DNA of 17,665 bases. It comes from an uncultured Clostridia bacterium. GTDB lineage: Bacteria > Bacillota > Clostridia > Peptostreptococcales > Anaerovoracaceae. The notes beneath the pieces are model-generated. The model was not told where the DNA came from. It saw only the letters and a program-made list of their open reading frames with translations, and searched no databases. Within the stretch, counting starts at the first letter, position 1; every line of letters begins with the position of its first letter. Made by a program: the position numbers and the translations under genes. Below, piece after piece: positions 1-5,698 of this stretch. The stretch covers positions 1 to 17,665 of the forward strand of contig CALCEY010000003.1 of NCBI GenBank assembly GCA_937900415.1, given 5' to 3'.

Positions 1-55
1 CAGAGAAGGCGGAAGAACAGTAGGTTCAGGAGTAGTAACAGAGATTATCGAATAA
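1..55 (+). CDS. tuf: Elongation factor Tu, C-terminal end (partial)
   Basis: The window opens inside a coding frame (first full codon at position 2) that reads REGGRTVGSGVVTEIIE and stops with TAA at 53-55. This matches the extreme C-terminus of EF-Tu, whose domain 3 ends with the conserved REGGRTVG(A/S)GVV block. EF-Tu is the cytoplasmic GTPase that delivers aminoacyl-tRNA to the ribosome. Only 17 residues are visible, so the GTPase domain and start lie upstream of the window. The gene is followed 57 bases later by a strong intrinsic terminator, so it ends its transcription unit. In many Clostridia tuf sits directly upstream of rpmG-secE-nusG; here those genes lie about 14.6 kb downstream. 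The identification rests on a short but highly conserved motif. Confidence 0.93.
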   Translation, partial: REGGRTVGSGVVTEIIE

Positions 56-110
56 GGTAAAAAGGGGACGGTAAAGCAGGCGGAAGCCGCGTCCTAAAAT
101 GTGAATAGAG

Positions 111-139
111 AAGAGACCATAGATTTATGGTCTCTTTTT
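111..139 (+). terminator. Intrinsic terminator of tuf
   Basis: A perfect 10-bp stem (112-121 with 126-135, AGAGACCATA/TATGGTCTCT) closes a 4-base loop and runs into five T residues at 135-139. This is a textbook Rho-independent terminator placed after the tuf stop codon. Confidence 0.92.
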
Positions 140-152
140 GCGATTAAGCGGG

Positions 153-246
153 GCAGATGAGAGTGGAAAAGAGGGCGCAGCAGAGGGGACAAGCTAAAAT
201 CTTTTGAGAAGATTTCAACTTGCTGCGCGTCAAGGATAACATCTGC
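153..246. repeat. Nested inverted repeats (three arms) upstream of the LCP gene
   Basis: Three pairs of perfect inverted arms are nested around nearly the same centre: GCAGATG (153-159) with CATCTGC (240-246), GCGCAGCA (175-182) with TGCTGCGC (221-228), and AAATCTT (197-203) with AAGATTT (209-215, 5-base loop). As RNA this would fold into a long interrupted hairpin; as DNA it is an imperfect palindrome of about 94 bp. No T-tract follows, so it does not look like a terminator. It has no recognisable coding content and lies upstream of the promoter at 307-335. Function unknown: it could be an unannotated small RNA, a regulator binding region, or the remnant of a small palindromic element. Confidence 0.55.
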
Positions 247-299
247 TCTTTAATGATAAACGCTGCGTTTCAGTGATAAATACTTCCTTTTGATGATAA
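235..299 (+). repeat. Four GATAA motifs at exact 20-bp spacing upstream of the LCP promoter
   Basis: GATAA occurs at 235-239, 255-259, 275-279 and 295-299, exactly 20 bp apart. The last three copies share a wider core, roughly TTTnAnTGATAA (249-259, 269-279, 289-299). A related inverted copy lies at 307-317: its reverse complement, TTTAATGACAA, differs by one base from 249-259. That inverted copy overlaps the -35 box of the promoter at 307-335. Twenty base pairs is close to two helical turns, so all copies face the same side of the DNA, which fits cooperative binding by a regulator. The binding protein is unknown. Confidence 0.55.
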
Positions 300-306
300 T
301 TAAAGC

Positions 307-335
307 TTGTCATTAAACTGAAAATAATATATAAT
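307..335 (+). promoter_or_regulatory. Sigma-A type promoter for the LCP gene
   Basis: TTGTCA (307-312, five of six matches to TTGACA) is separated by 17 bp from a perfect TATAAT (330-335). The expected transcription start is near 341-343, which gives a 5' leader of about 74 bases before the LCP start codon. Confidence 0.8.
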
Positions 336-347
336 TAAGAATAATCG

Positions 348-373
348 GAGCCTTTTAAAAGGCTCTTTCTTTT
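348..373 (+). terminator. Leader hairpin with T-tract (possible attenuator or 5' stabilising stem)
   Basis: A perfect palindrome GAGCCTTTTAAAAGGCTC (348-365) is followed by TTTCTTTT (366-373). It has the form of an intrinsic terminator but lies between the promoter at 307-335 and the LCP start at 416, only a few bases after the predicted transcription start. It could attenuate the LCP transcript, stop upstream read-through, or act as a 5'-terminal hairpin protecting the mRNA. The sequence alone does not decide between these. Confidence 0.6.
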
Positions 374-415
374 GGGGAAATAGAGCGAAATTTGTAGAAA
401 GGGTTTAACCGGGAT

Positions 416-1894
416 ATGAGAAGCGATAGAAAACGAGAAAAGCAGAGAAGAAAATTGCAGGAAAAAGAATCTAGACTCAAAACTGTGAGCAGAGTTTTTT
501 CCGTTATATATACGCTGGCTGTGGTGTGCTTTATAGCTTTGCTGATTTGGCTCAACGTGGTGCCTGCCAAGTATTTTTACCCGCTGATAGCGGTACTGCT
601 GGTGGTGTCTCTGTTTATAGTGCCTGTCATGTTCAGCCGCCGGGGCAAGCCGGGAAGACGTAAAGGCGCAATGGTGGCTGCTGCTGCGCTGATAATGATA
701 TTTGCGGCGGGAATATACTATCTGGGAGTCACGCTGAACTTTTTCGGAAGTATAACCAGCATAGGCGGAGCGCGAGAAGATTTTTATCTCGTAGTGAAAG
801 AATCCGCCTCTTATGAAAAGGCTGAGGATATAAGAGGAAAGACCGTAGGCGCACAGTCCAATACAGAATCCTCATATGCTGAAGCGAGAAAGGAACTTAA
901 AAAGAAAGCAGATGTTGAATTCGACTATGTAAAAGAACTTCCGGCTTTGATGAAAAGTCTCCTTGAGGAGGATTTGCCGGCAGTATTTATAAGCGCAGCT
1001 TCATATGAGAGTATGAAAGGGCAGGATTCTTCTCTTGAGAACAAGACGCGCATAATAGAAAAAATATCAGTAAAAATTGAAGGAAAGAGTACAACTAATC
1101 ATGTAAAAGTAACCAAGGAGCCGTTCAATATTTTTGTAAGCGGCCTTGATACCACAGGAGATATAGACGTGGTTTCGCGAAGCGACGTGAATATGATAGT
1201 TACGGTCAATCCTAAAACACATCAGATACTGATGACCTCCATTCCGAGGGACTACTATGTGGAGCTGGCAAGCAAGGGTGCAAAAGACAAACTAACACAT
1301 TCGGGAATTTACGGAATCAACGAAACTGTAGCAACAGTGGAAGAGTTTACGGGTATAGATATAAATTACTATGTAAAGGTAAATTACAGCACGGTAATTA
1401 AACTTGTAGACGCTATCGGGGGCATAGATATAGATTCGCCGTTTGCATTCAGCACTCACGGAATGAGGGCAAAATATACATTCCGGCAGGGACTTAATCA
1501 TCTGGACGGAGCGCAGGCTCTGGCATACAGCAGAGAGAGATACTCCTTTAATGAGGGCGACTTGCAGAGAAACAAGAATCAACAGATGATCCTTGAGGCG
1601 ATAATCGAAAAAGCTGCAAACAGCGAGACGATACTTTCAGAGTATACTTCGATTTTGAACGCTATAAAAGATAATATTGAAACTGATATGGAAAAGAAAT
1701 CAATGACGTCATTGATAAAAATGCAGATAAGCGATATGCCGTCATGGAATATAGAAAAGCAGTCGATAACGGGAGAATCCGGGCAGGGCTATTGCTACGC
1801 TCTCGGCGCTAACGCCGCAGTGGTTTCAGTAGACGAAGCGTCGGTTGCCGAAGCTGTGGATAAAATTATGGAAGTAATGACAGACGGTGAATAA
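416..1894 (+). CDS. LytR-CpsA-Psr (LCP) family cell-wall glycopolymer transferase
   Basis: LCP enzymes attach lipid-linked anionic polymers (teichoic acids, capsule) to peptidoglycan on the outer face of the membrane. The 492-residue protein has a Lys/Arg-rich cytoplasmic N-terminus, three predicted membrane segments (about 26-49, 54-73, 86-107) and a C-terminal LCP domain from about 236 to 405. Diagnostic motifs are SRSDVNMIV (254-262), IPRDYYV (276-282) and YSRER...GDLQRNKNQQ (371-390), containing the conserved Arg and Asp residues that bind pyrophosphate and metal. Residues 120-230 form an extra extracytoplasmic region whose DIRGKTVGAQSNT block (138-150) resembles part of a type 3 solute-binding fold. 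The start follows a modest AGAAAGGG site at 396-403. The thioesterase gene begins 9 bases after the stop, so the two are probably co-transcribed. The polymer attached cannot be inferred. Confidence 0.92.
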   Translation: MRSDRKREKQRRKLQEKESRLKTVSRVFSVIYTLAVVCFIALLIWLNVVPAKYFYPLIAVLLVVSLFIVPVMFSRRGKPGRRKGAMVAAAALIMIFAAGIYYLGVTLNFFGSITSIGGAREDFYLVVKESASYEKAEDIRGKTVGAQSNTESSYAEARKELKKKADVEFDYVKELPALMKSLLEEDLPAVFISAASYESMKGQDSSLENKTRIIEKISVKIEGKSTTNHVKVTKEPFNIFVSGLDTTGDIDVVSRSDVNMIVTVNPKTHQILMTSIPRDYYVELASKGAKDKLTHSGIYGINETVATVEEFTGIDINYYVKVNYSTVIKLVDAIGGIDIDSPFAFSTHGMRAKYTFRQGLNHLDGAQALAYSRERYSFNEGDLQRNKNQQMILEAIIEKAANSETILSEYTSILNAIKDNIETDMEKKSMTSLIKMQISDMPSWNIEKQSITGESGQGYCYALGANAAVVSVDEASVAEAVDKIMEVMTDGE

Positions 1895-1903
1895 TGACGG
1901 CTT

Positions 1904-2434
1904 ATGAAGATTAAAAGAATTAAGAGTAAAGTAAGGCGCAAGCAGTTTTCAACGCCATACAGCATAACATGCGGAAAGGAAAATCCGGCTTCGTTAAAAT
2001 GCGAGTTTTATGATCTGGAAAATGGGGAGACGGCAACCACCTTTATACCGGAGGAAATACACGAGGGACATACGGGAATAATGCACGGGGGACTTTCTTC
2101 TTCGGTTCTCGATGAGGTTATGGGAAGAGCGACGCTGAACAGAGCGGCGTCTGAGATAGACGGCTGGCTGCCAAAATATGTTACGGCGGAGATGACGATA
2201 AAGTATCTGAAACCCATATATGTGGGACGTAAAATGCTCGCTTACGGAAGAGTAGACAGGATAGAGGGAAGGTGCTGTTTCGCTTCCTCTGAGATTGTAG
2301 GGGAGGATGGAGAAGTAATGGCTACGGCGAAAGGAGTATATGTTAAGGTTGACGAATTGAGAGATATGCTGCCGGCTGAGGAATATATGCGAAGAACCGT
2401 CCTGCTTACGGAAGACGACCCGGAAGAGCTGTAG
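1904..2434 (+). CDS. PaaI-like hotdog-fold thioesterase (4HBT family)
   Basis: This 176-residue protein carries the hotdog thioesterase signature HEGHTGIMHGGLSSSVLDE (53-71), where HGG followed by Asp70/Glu71 matches the catalytic region of PaaI/YbgC-like acyl-CoA thioesterases. The later block MTIKYLKPIYVGRKMLAYGRV (97-117) fits the central beta strands of the same fold. Such enzymes hydrolyse acyl-CoA thioesters in the cytoplasm; the substrate here is unknown. The basic N-terminus (MKIKRIKSKVRRK) is unusual but gives no functional clue. The ATG lies 9 bases after the LCP stop with only a weak GACGG as ribosome binding site, so translation may be coupled to the upstream gene. Two hairpins and a terminator follow. 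Fold assignment is firm; specific function is not. Confidence 0.85.
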   Translation: MKIKRIKSKVRRKQFSTPYSITCGKENPASLKCEFYDLENGETATTFIPEEIHEGHTGIMHGGLSSSVLDEVMGRATLNRAASEIDGWLPKYVTAEMTIKYLKPIYVGRKMLAYGRVDRIEGRCCFASSEIVGEDGEVMATAKGVYVKVDELRDMLPAEEYMRRTVLLTEDDPEEL

Positions 2435-2483
2435 TCGAAGAGGCTGCAAGAATAGGAGCATGGATAAAAAATTGTAGGAAAAG

Positions 2484-2504
2484 GTCTGCTGTGATTCGGC
2501 AGAC
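2484..2504 (+). other. Stable hairpin after the thioesterase gene (no T-tract)
   Basis: GTCTGCTG (2484-2491) pairs with CGGCAGAC (2497-2504) in an 8-bp stem with one G-T pair and a 5-base loop. It lies 49 bases after the thioesterase stop and 39 bases before the terminator. With no U-tract it is more likely a 3' mRNA stabilising element or part of a larger fold than a terminator. Confidence 0.4.
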
Positions 2505-2543
2505 GGCAGCATAGACAAAGAAAAGCTTAATATGAGCAAAGTT

Positions 2544-2599
2544 AAGACCGGAATGAGCGGGAAGCCTCATAGGCGCCCGAAGGCTTTTCGGTCTTTTTT
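2544..2599 (+). terminator. Terminator of the LCP-thioesterase unit, with internal hairpin
   Basis: AAGACCG (2544-2550) pairs with CGGTCTT (2589-2595), which runs into a T-tract at 2594-2599. Inside it lies a second hairpin: CGGG (2558-2561) with CCCG (2576-2579), then GCCT (2564-2567) with AGGC (2571-2574) around a CAT loop. An alternative pairing AAGCC (2562-2566) with GGCTT (2582-2586) competes with it. The elaborate stem is unusual for a terminator, but no known riboswitch motif was recognised. The rest of 2435-2690 shows no coding signal. Confidence 0.75.
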
Positions 2600-2690
2600 G
2601 CGGAGTGGTAGGTGGATTTAACTGTCATCATATAGCTGCTTCTTGCAGGAAAAAATTACGGGGGAATGGTATAATTTTCTGATAAAGCTG

Positions 2691-2718
2691 TTGACAAAAC
2701 TATTATTTGTGGTATACT
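2691..2718 (+). promoter_or_regulatory. Promoter of the feo operon
   Basis: A perfect TTGACA (2691-2696) and TATACT (2713-2718), separated by 16 bp, lie 94 bases before the feoA start codon. The predicted transcription start is around 2725, just before the inverted repeat at 2728-2743. Confidence 0.8.
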
Positions 2719-2727
2719 TACATAGTG

Positions 2728-2743
2728 GTTAGAAAAGACTAAC
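2728..2743. promoter_or_regulatory. Inverted repeat at the feo transcription start (candidate iron-regulator operator)
   Basis: GTTAG (2728-2732) and CTAAC (2739-2743) form an inverted repeat with a 6-bp spacer directly downstream of the -10 box. The half-sites resemble the TTAG/CTAA arms of DtxR/IdeR-family operators, but the spacer is longer than the usual DtxR box. The position is suitable for a repressor. A lone GTTAG also occurs at 3061-3065 upstream of feoB. Alternatively it is simply a 5'-end RNA hairpin. Confidence 0.4.
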
Positions 2744-2811
2744 TCATGCGCATTAGTAAATATCACACGCGGCGATGTATAAAATTATTAAATAAGAGGG
2801 GAGAGATAACC

Positions 2812-3024
2812 ATGAATTTAAAGGATGCCGTTATCGGCGAAACATATGTTATCGAGGATATAAAGACAGACGACGAAGAACTGAAAGCATTTCTTTTTCG
2901 GCTGGGCTGCTATAGCGGAGAACCTATTACAGTCGTTTCTCGCCTTAGAAGCGGATGCGTCGTATCAATAAAAGACGGAAGATATAATATCGACGACGGT
3001 ATAGCGGAAGCTGTTTTGATTTAG
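2812..3024 (+). CDS. feoA: FeoA, ferrous iron transport accessory protein
   Basis: FeoA is a small cytoplasmic SH3-like protein required with FeoB for Fe(II) uptake. The chosen start at 2812 gives 70 residues (MNLKDAVIGETYVIEDI...), the usual FeoA length, and is preceded by an AGAGGGGAGAG ribosome binding site at 2796-2803. The frame is open back to an ATG at 2746, but that would add 22 residues with no ribosome binding site and would place the start almost on the operator, so it is rejected. The pattern FRLGCYSGEPITVVSRLRSGCVVSIKDGRYNID, with its conserved LGCxxGxxI core, is typical of the family. feoB follows after a 109-base gap containing a hairpin. Confidence 0.9.
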   Translation: MNLKDAVIGETYVIEDIKTDDEELKAFLFRLGCYSGEPITVVSRLRSGCVVSIKDGRYNIDDGIAEAVLI

Positions 3025-3050
3025 TATAGTGACTTAGGTCGCTATATTTT
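3025..3050 (+). terminator. Intercistronic hairpin between feoA and feoB (weak terminator or processing site)
   Basis: Immediately after the feoA stop, TATAGTGAC (3025-3033) pairs with GTCGCTATA (3038-3046) in a 9-bp stem (one G-T pair) with a TTAG loop, followed by TTTT at 3047-3050. Placed inside the operon it would partially terminate or protect the feoA end, making feoA and feoB expression unequal. Confidence 0.5.
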
Positions 3051-3133
3051 ATGGGTGCGAGTTAGTCATGGTTAACCTGATTCGTAATTATGCATTATAT
3101 TTTTATAGAAATTTTAAAATAGGAGGGAAACAA

Positions 3134-5149
3134 ATGAGAATAGCTTTTGCCGGCAATCCCAACAGCGGAAAGACGACCATGTACAATGCGCTTACGGGAA
3201 AACATGAACGTGTGGGTAACTGGGCCGGAGTTACTATAGGAAAAAAAGAAAGCCCTGTTAAAAAGTCTTTTGCGAAGACAAGCGAAAAGCTTATTGCAGT
3301 AGACCTTCCCGGCGCCTACTCTATGTCGCCGTTTACGCCGGAGGAAAGTATTACAAGCGGATATGTGCGGAAGGAACACCCAGACGCCATAATAAATATA
3401 GTTGATGCGACAAACCTGAGCAGAAGCCTGTTTTTCACAACGCAGCTTCTGGAACTTGGGATTCCCGTGGCGGTGGCTTTAAACAAGAGCGATATAAACG
3501 AGAAACAGGGGACGAGGATTGACGTAAAGGCCTTGTCAGAAAAGCTGGGCTGTCCTGTAATTGAAACGGTTTCTACCGTCAGCAAAGGCTTAAAAGAGGT
3601 TGTAAACGCAGCCGTTATGCTTAATCATAAAGGACAGAAGGCGCCTTACAAACAGGCAGAAATAGATTTAACCGACAAAAAAGCTGTTGAAGAGGAGGAC
3701 AGAAAGCGTTTCGCCTTTGTGAACAAAATAGTTTCAGAGGTGGAAGAACGCCGTGTCCTCACCAAAGACAAAACCTTTGGAGATTCGATAGACAAGGTTC
3801 TTACCAATAAGGCTGTAGGAATTCTTGTATTCGCCGCAGTTATGTTCGGCGTTTTCTGGACGTCTCAGACATGGCTCGGGCCAATGCTTGCAGATTGGCT
3901 GGTCGCATATATAGAACGGTTTCAGGGATATGTGGCGGGACTTCTTGAGGGAAGCTCTCCGTTCCTTAAGGCGTTGCTCGCTGATGGTATCATAGGAGGC
4001 GTGGGCGCTGTGGTAGGCTTTCTGCCGCTTGTTATGGTAATGTATTTCCTCATTGCGCTGCTTGAAGACTGCGGTTATATGTCACGCGTCAGCGTTGTGA
4101 TGGACCCTATATTCAAAAGAGTAGGCCTTTCGGGGAAATCAATAATTCCAATCATCATCAGCACAGGATGTGGAATCCCGGGTATAATGGCGTGTCGCAC
4201 TATAAGGGATGAAAGGGAAAGACGGGCTACTGCAATGCTGACGACATGGATGCCCTGCGGAGCGAAGATTCCCGTAATAGCCCTGTTTGCCGGTGTATTC
4301 TTTGCTGACGCCGCATGGGTCTCATGGCTTATGTACCTTGTAGGAATCGCATTGATATTCTTCGGAGCTCTGCTCATAAAGCAGATTACCGGGCATAAAT
4401 ACAGAAAGTCATTTTTCATAATTGAGATGCCGGAGTACAAAGCTCCAAGCCTCGGGAAAGCAGCTCTGTCAATGCTTTCCCGAGCCAAGGCATATATAAT
4501 CAAGGCAGCCACCATCATACTGGTTTGCAACGCCGTTGTACAGATAATGCAGAGCTTTGACTGGTCTTTACATCTGGTCGGAGAAGGAACTGAAAATACG
4601 TCGATTCTGGCGTCTGTCGCAAATCCGTTCGCAGTGCTTCTGGCTCCTTTGGGATTCGGAGCATGGCAGTTGGCGGCAGCGGCTGTAACCGGGTTTATAG
4701 CCAAGGAAAATGTAGTCGGAACGCTTGCAGTCGTATATGGCCTCACCAACATGATAGATACAGAGGAATTTGCGCTTATTGGCGGCGCTAATGAGGTGGC
4801 GGCTGCCATGGGACTTACGTCAGCCGCGGCGCTTGCATACTTGATGTTCAACATGTATACTCCTCCTTGTTTTGCAGCAATCGGAGCAATGAACTCTGAA
4901 CTGGCAAGCAAGAAATGGCTGTTTGGCGGCATTGGCCTGCAGCTTGGCTCAGGATATGTTATAGCATTTCTTGTATACCAGATAGGAACTCTTTTGACAG
5001 AAGGCCATTTTGGAACTGCATTTGTTCCTGGTCTGATAGCCTCGGCGGCTATGGCGGCCGCCATAGCGTATGTCGTTGTCAGGTCCAGGCACAGGCTTGC
5101 CTCTGAATATTCTCTTAATACAGACGGAAAGGCAGGTGCGGCAGCATGA
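3134..5149 (+). CDS. feoB: FeoB, ferrous iron transport GTPase/permease
   Basis: FeoB is the membrane protein that moves Fe(II) into the cytoplasm, controlled by its N-terminal G-domain. The start at 3134 follows a perfect AGGAGG (3121-3126) and puts the G1 motif GNPNSGKT at residues 7-14; the upstream ATG at 3068 would add 22 residues outside the family pattern. Visible motifs are VGNWAGVT (G2, 27-34), DLPG (G3, 57-60), NKSD (G4, 117-120) and VSTVSKGL near G5 (146-153). The membrane part has Gate motifs GCGIPGIMACRTI (345-357) and PCGAKIP (374-380), then Nucleoside_recog-like helices and MYTPPCFAAIGAM. G4 is NKSD, and G3 continues DLPGAYSM rather than the common DLPGTYSL. The 671-residue length is normal for FeoB. 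The stop overlaps the next start (ATGA). Confidence 0.97.
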   Translation: MRIAFAGNPNSGKTTMYNALTGKHERVGNWAGVTIGKKESPVKKSFAKTSEKLIAVDLPGAYSMSPFTPEESITSGYVRKEHPDAIINIVDATNLSRSLFFTTQLLELGIPVAVALNKSDINEKQGTRIDVKALSEKLGCPVIETVSTVSKGLKEVVNAAVMLNHKGQKAPYKQAEIDLTDKKAVEEEDRKRFAFVNKIVSEVEERRVLTKDKTFGDSIDKVLTNKAVGILVFAAVMFGVFWTSQTWLGPMLADWLVAYIERFQGYVAGLLEGSSPFLKALLADGIIGGVGAVVGFLPLVMVMYFLIALLEDCGYMSRVSVVMDPIFKRVGLSGKSIIPIIISTGCGIPGIMACRTIRDERERRATAMLTTWMPCGAKIPVIALFAGVFFADAAWVSWLMYLVGIALIFFGALLIKQITGHKYRKSFFIIEMPEYKAPSLGKAALSMLSRAKAYIIKAATIILVCNAVVQIMQSFDWSLHLVGEGTENTSILASVANPFAVLLAPLGFGAWQLAAAAVTGFIAKENVVGTLAVVYGLTNMIDTEEFALIGGANEVAAAMGLTSAAALAYLMFNMYTPPCFAAIGAMNSELASKKWLFGGIGLQLGSGYVIAFLVYQIGTLLTEGHFGTAFVPGLIASAAMAAAIAYVVVRSRHRLASEYSLNTDGKAGAAA

Positions 5150-5340
5150 AGAATATAATTGCATTGTTAATAATATTGGCCTTGCTCGGAGCAGCGACAG
5201 CGTATATAGTGAGAGCAAAAAGAAAGGGCAGCAGATGTATAGGCTGCCCGGCTGCGGATTGCTGCTGCACAAATAAAAATAATAATCCGCAGTCGTCGGC
5301 CTGCGCTTCTGTTAAGGAAGATAAACCTTCAAAGCCGTAA
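5146..5340 (+). CDS. FeoB-associated Cys-rich membrane protein
   Basis: This 64-residue protein has one N-terminal membrane helix (about 3-22, IIALLIILALLGAATAYIV), a basic stop-transfer patch (RAKRKGSR), a Cys-rich stretch RCIGCPAADCCC, and a hydrophilic tail containing one more Cys. Small proteins of this plan are commonly encoded right after feoB in Firmicutes and are annotated as FeoB-associated Cys-rich membrane proteins; their molecular role is not settled but iron binding or delivery is suspected. The start codon overlaps the feoB stop (ATGA at 5146-5149), so translation is almost certainly coupled. Five cysteines lie within 12 residues in a C-x2-C-x4-CCC arrangement. The terminator at 5453-5495 ends the operon. 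Confidence 0.85.
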   Translation: MKNIIALLIILALLGAATAYIVRAKRKGSRCIGCPAADCCCTNKNNNPQSSACASVKEDKPSKP

Positions 5341-5452
5341 GCTCGGCAAACCTGCCTGAGAGATTGTGTTTCAATCCGGCGGGAAAGTAAAACGGAAAGC
5401 AATGCGGTTAAGGGGTTTATCGCCGGAATACGCAGAGAAATTTTAAAACGGG
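5341..5452. other. Untranslated 3' region of the feo operon
   Basis: No convincing gene lies here. A small hairpin GATTG (5362-5366) / CAATC (5372-5376) with a TGTTT loop is visible. The region probably forms the 3' untranslated part of the feo transcript before the terminator. Confidence 0.45.
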
Positions 5453-5495
5453 AAAGGCTGCCGAAATTCATTTATTGGATTTCGGCAGCCTTTTT
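5453..5495 (+). terminator. Strong terminator of the feo operon (possibly bidirectional)
   Basis: A perfect 15-bp stem (5453-5467 with 5479-5493, core GGCTGCCGAAAT) closes an 11-base loop and ends in TTTTT (5491-5495). The A-run at the 5' side of the stem would also let it work on the minus strand. Confidence 0.95.
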
Positions 5496-5553
5496 GAAGT
5501 GCTTGGCGGTACAAGCCAGAACTTTATAGAAACGTATGTCTTCCAGGCAAATA

Positions 5554-5577
5554 CCGGAATTACTTCCGGCGAATTTT
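5554..5577 (+). other. Small hairpin followed by T-run upstream of the aminopeptidase gene
   Basis: CCGGAA (5554-5559) pairs with TTCCGG (5564-5569) around a 4-base loop, followed after four bases by TTTTT-containing sequence. It resembles a weak terminator, though no gene or promoter clearly precedes it after the feo terminator. It also lies inside an open frame discussed under rejected items. Confidence 0.3.
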
Positions 5578-5631
5578 TGCGAAGCTTAAATTTTTTAGGG
5601 GGGAGAAAAATATAAAATGTAAAACACTTTA

Positions 5632-5665
5632 TTGAAAGTTTTCAAAACGTGACGTAATATATAAT
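5632..5665 (+). promoter_or_regulatory. Candidate promoter region of the aminopeptidase gene with a palindrome
   Basis: TTGAAA (5632-5637) can serve as -35 with TAATAT (5655-5660) 17 bp away; a perfect TATAAT (5660-5665) lies at 22 bp spacing, too far for the same -35. TTGAAA is also one arm of the palindrome TTGAAA-GT-TTTCAA (5632-5645), which could be an operator overlapping the -35 region. A start-stop ATGTAA (5617-5622) after an AGGGGGGAG run lies just upstream. The assignment of the -10 box is uncertain. Confidence 0.4.
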
Positions 5666-5698
5666 GATATAAAACGATTCAGAGAGGAGAGAGCATAT

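Noticed and set aside
235..299. CRISPR-like array (20-bp periodic repeats)
   Set aside because: The shared core is only 5-11 bases and there are no unique spacers of normal length or cas genes; an operator array is the better reading.
2746..2811. N-terminal extension of FeoA from ATG 2746
   Set aside because: There is no ribosome binding site, it overlaps the likely 5' leader, and the internal ATG 2812 has a strong site and gives the normal family length.
3068..3133. N-terminal extension of FeoB from ATG 3068
   Set aside because: FeoB proteins begin just before the G1 motif; ATG 3134 has a perfect AGGAGG at 7-base spacing and the upstream ATG has none.
4075..5064. Long minus-strand open frame (329 codons) opposite feoB
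   Set aside because: It is antisense to well-supported feoB, shows no family motif or ribosome binding site, and its composition is that of a shadow frame of a membrane protein gene.
5353..5362. Minus-strand CTCTCAGGCA resembling the 3' part of a glycine riboswitch
   Set aside because: The rest of the aptamer core is not convincing, there is no minus-strand gene downstream, and the match is only 10 bases.
5412..5615. Open + strand frame reading FEVLGGTSQNFIETYVFQAN and onward to a TAA at 5613
   Set aside because: The stretch looks protein-like, but it runs through a perfect terminator, has no ribosome binding site before the GTG at 5499, and I recognise no family. It might be a gene remnant; a protein search would decide.
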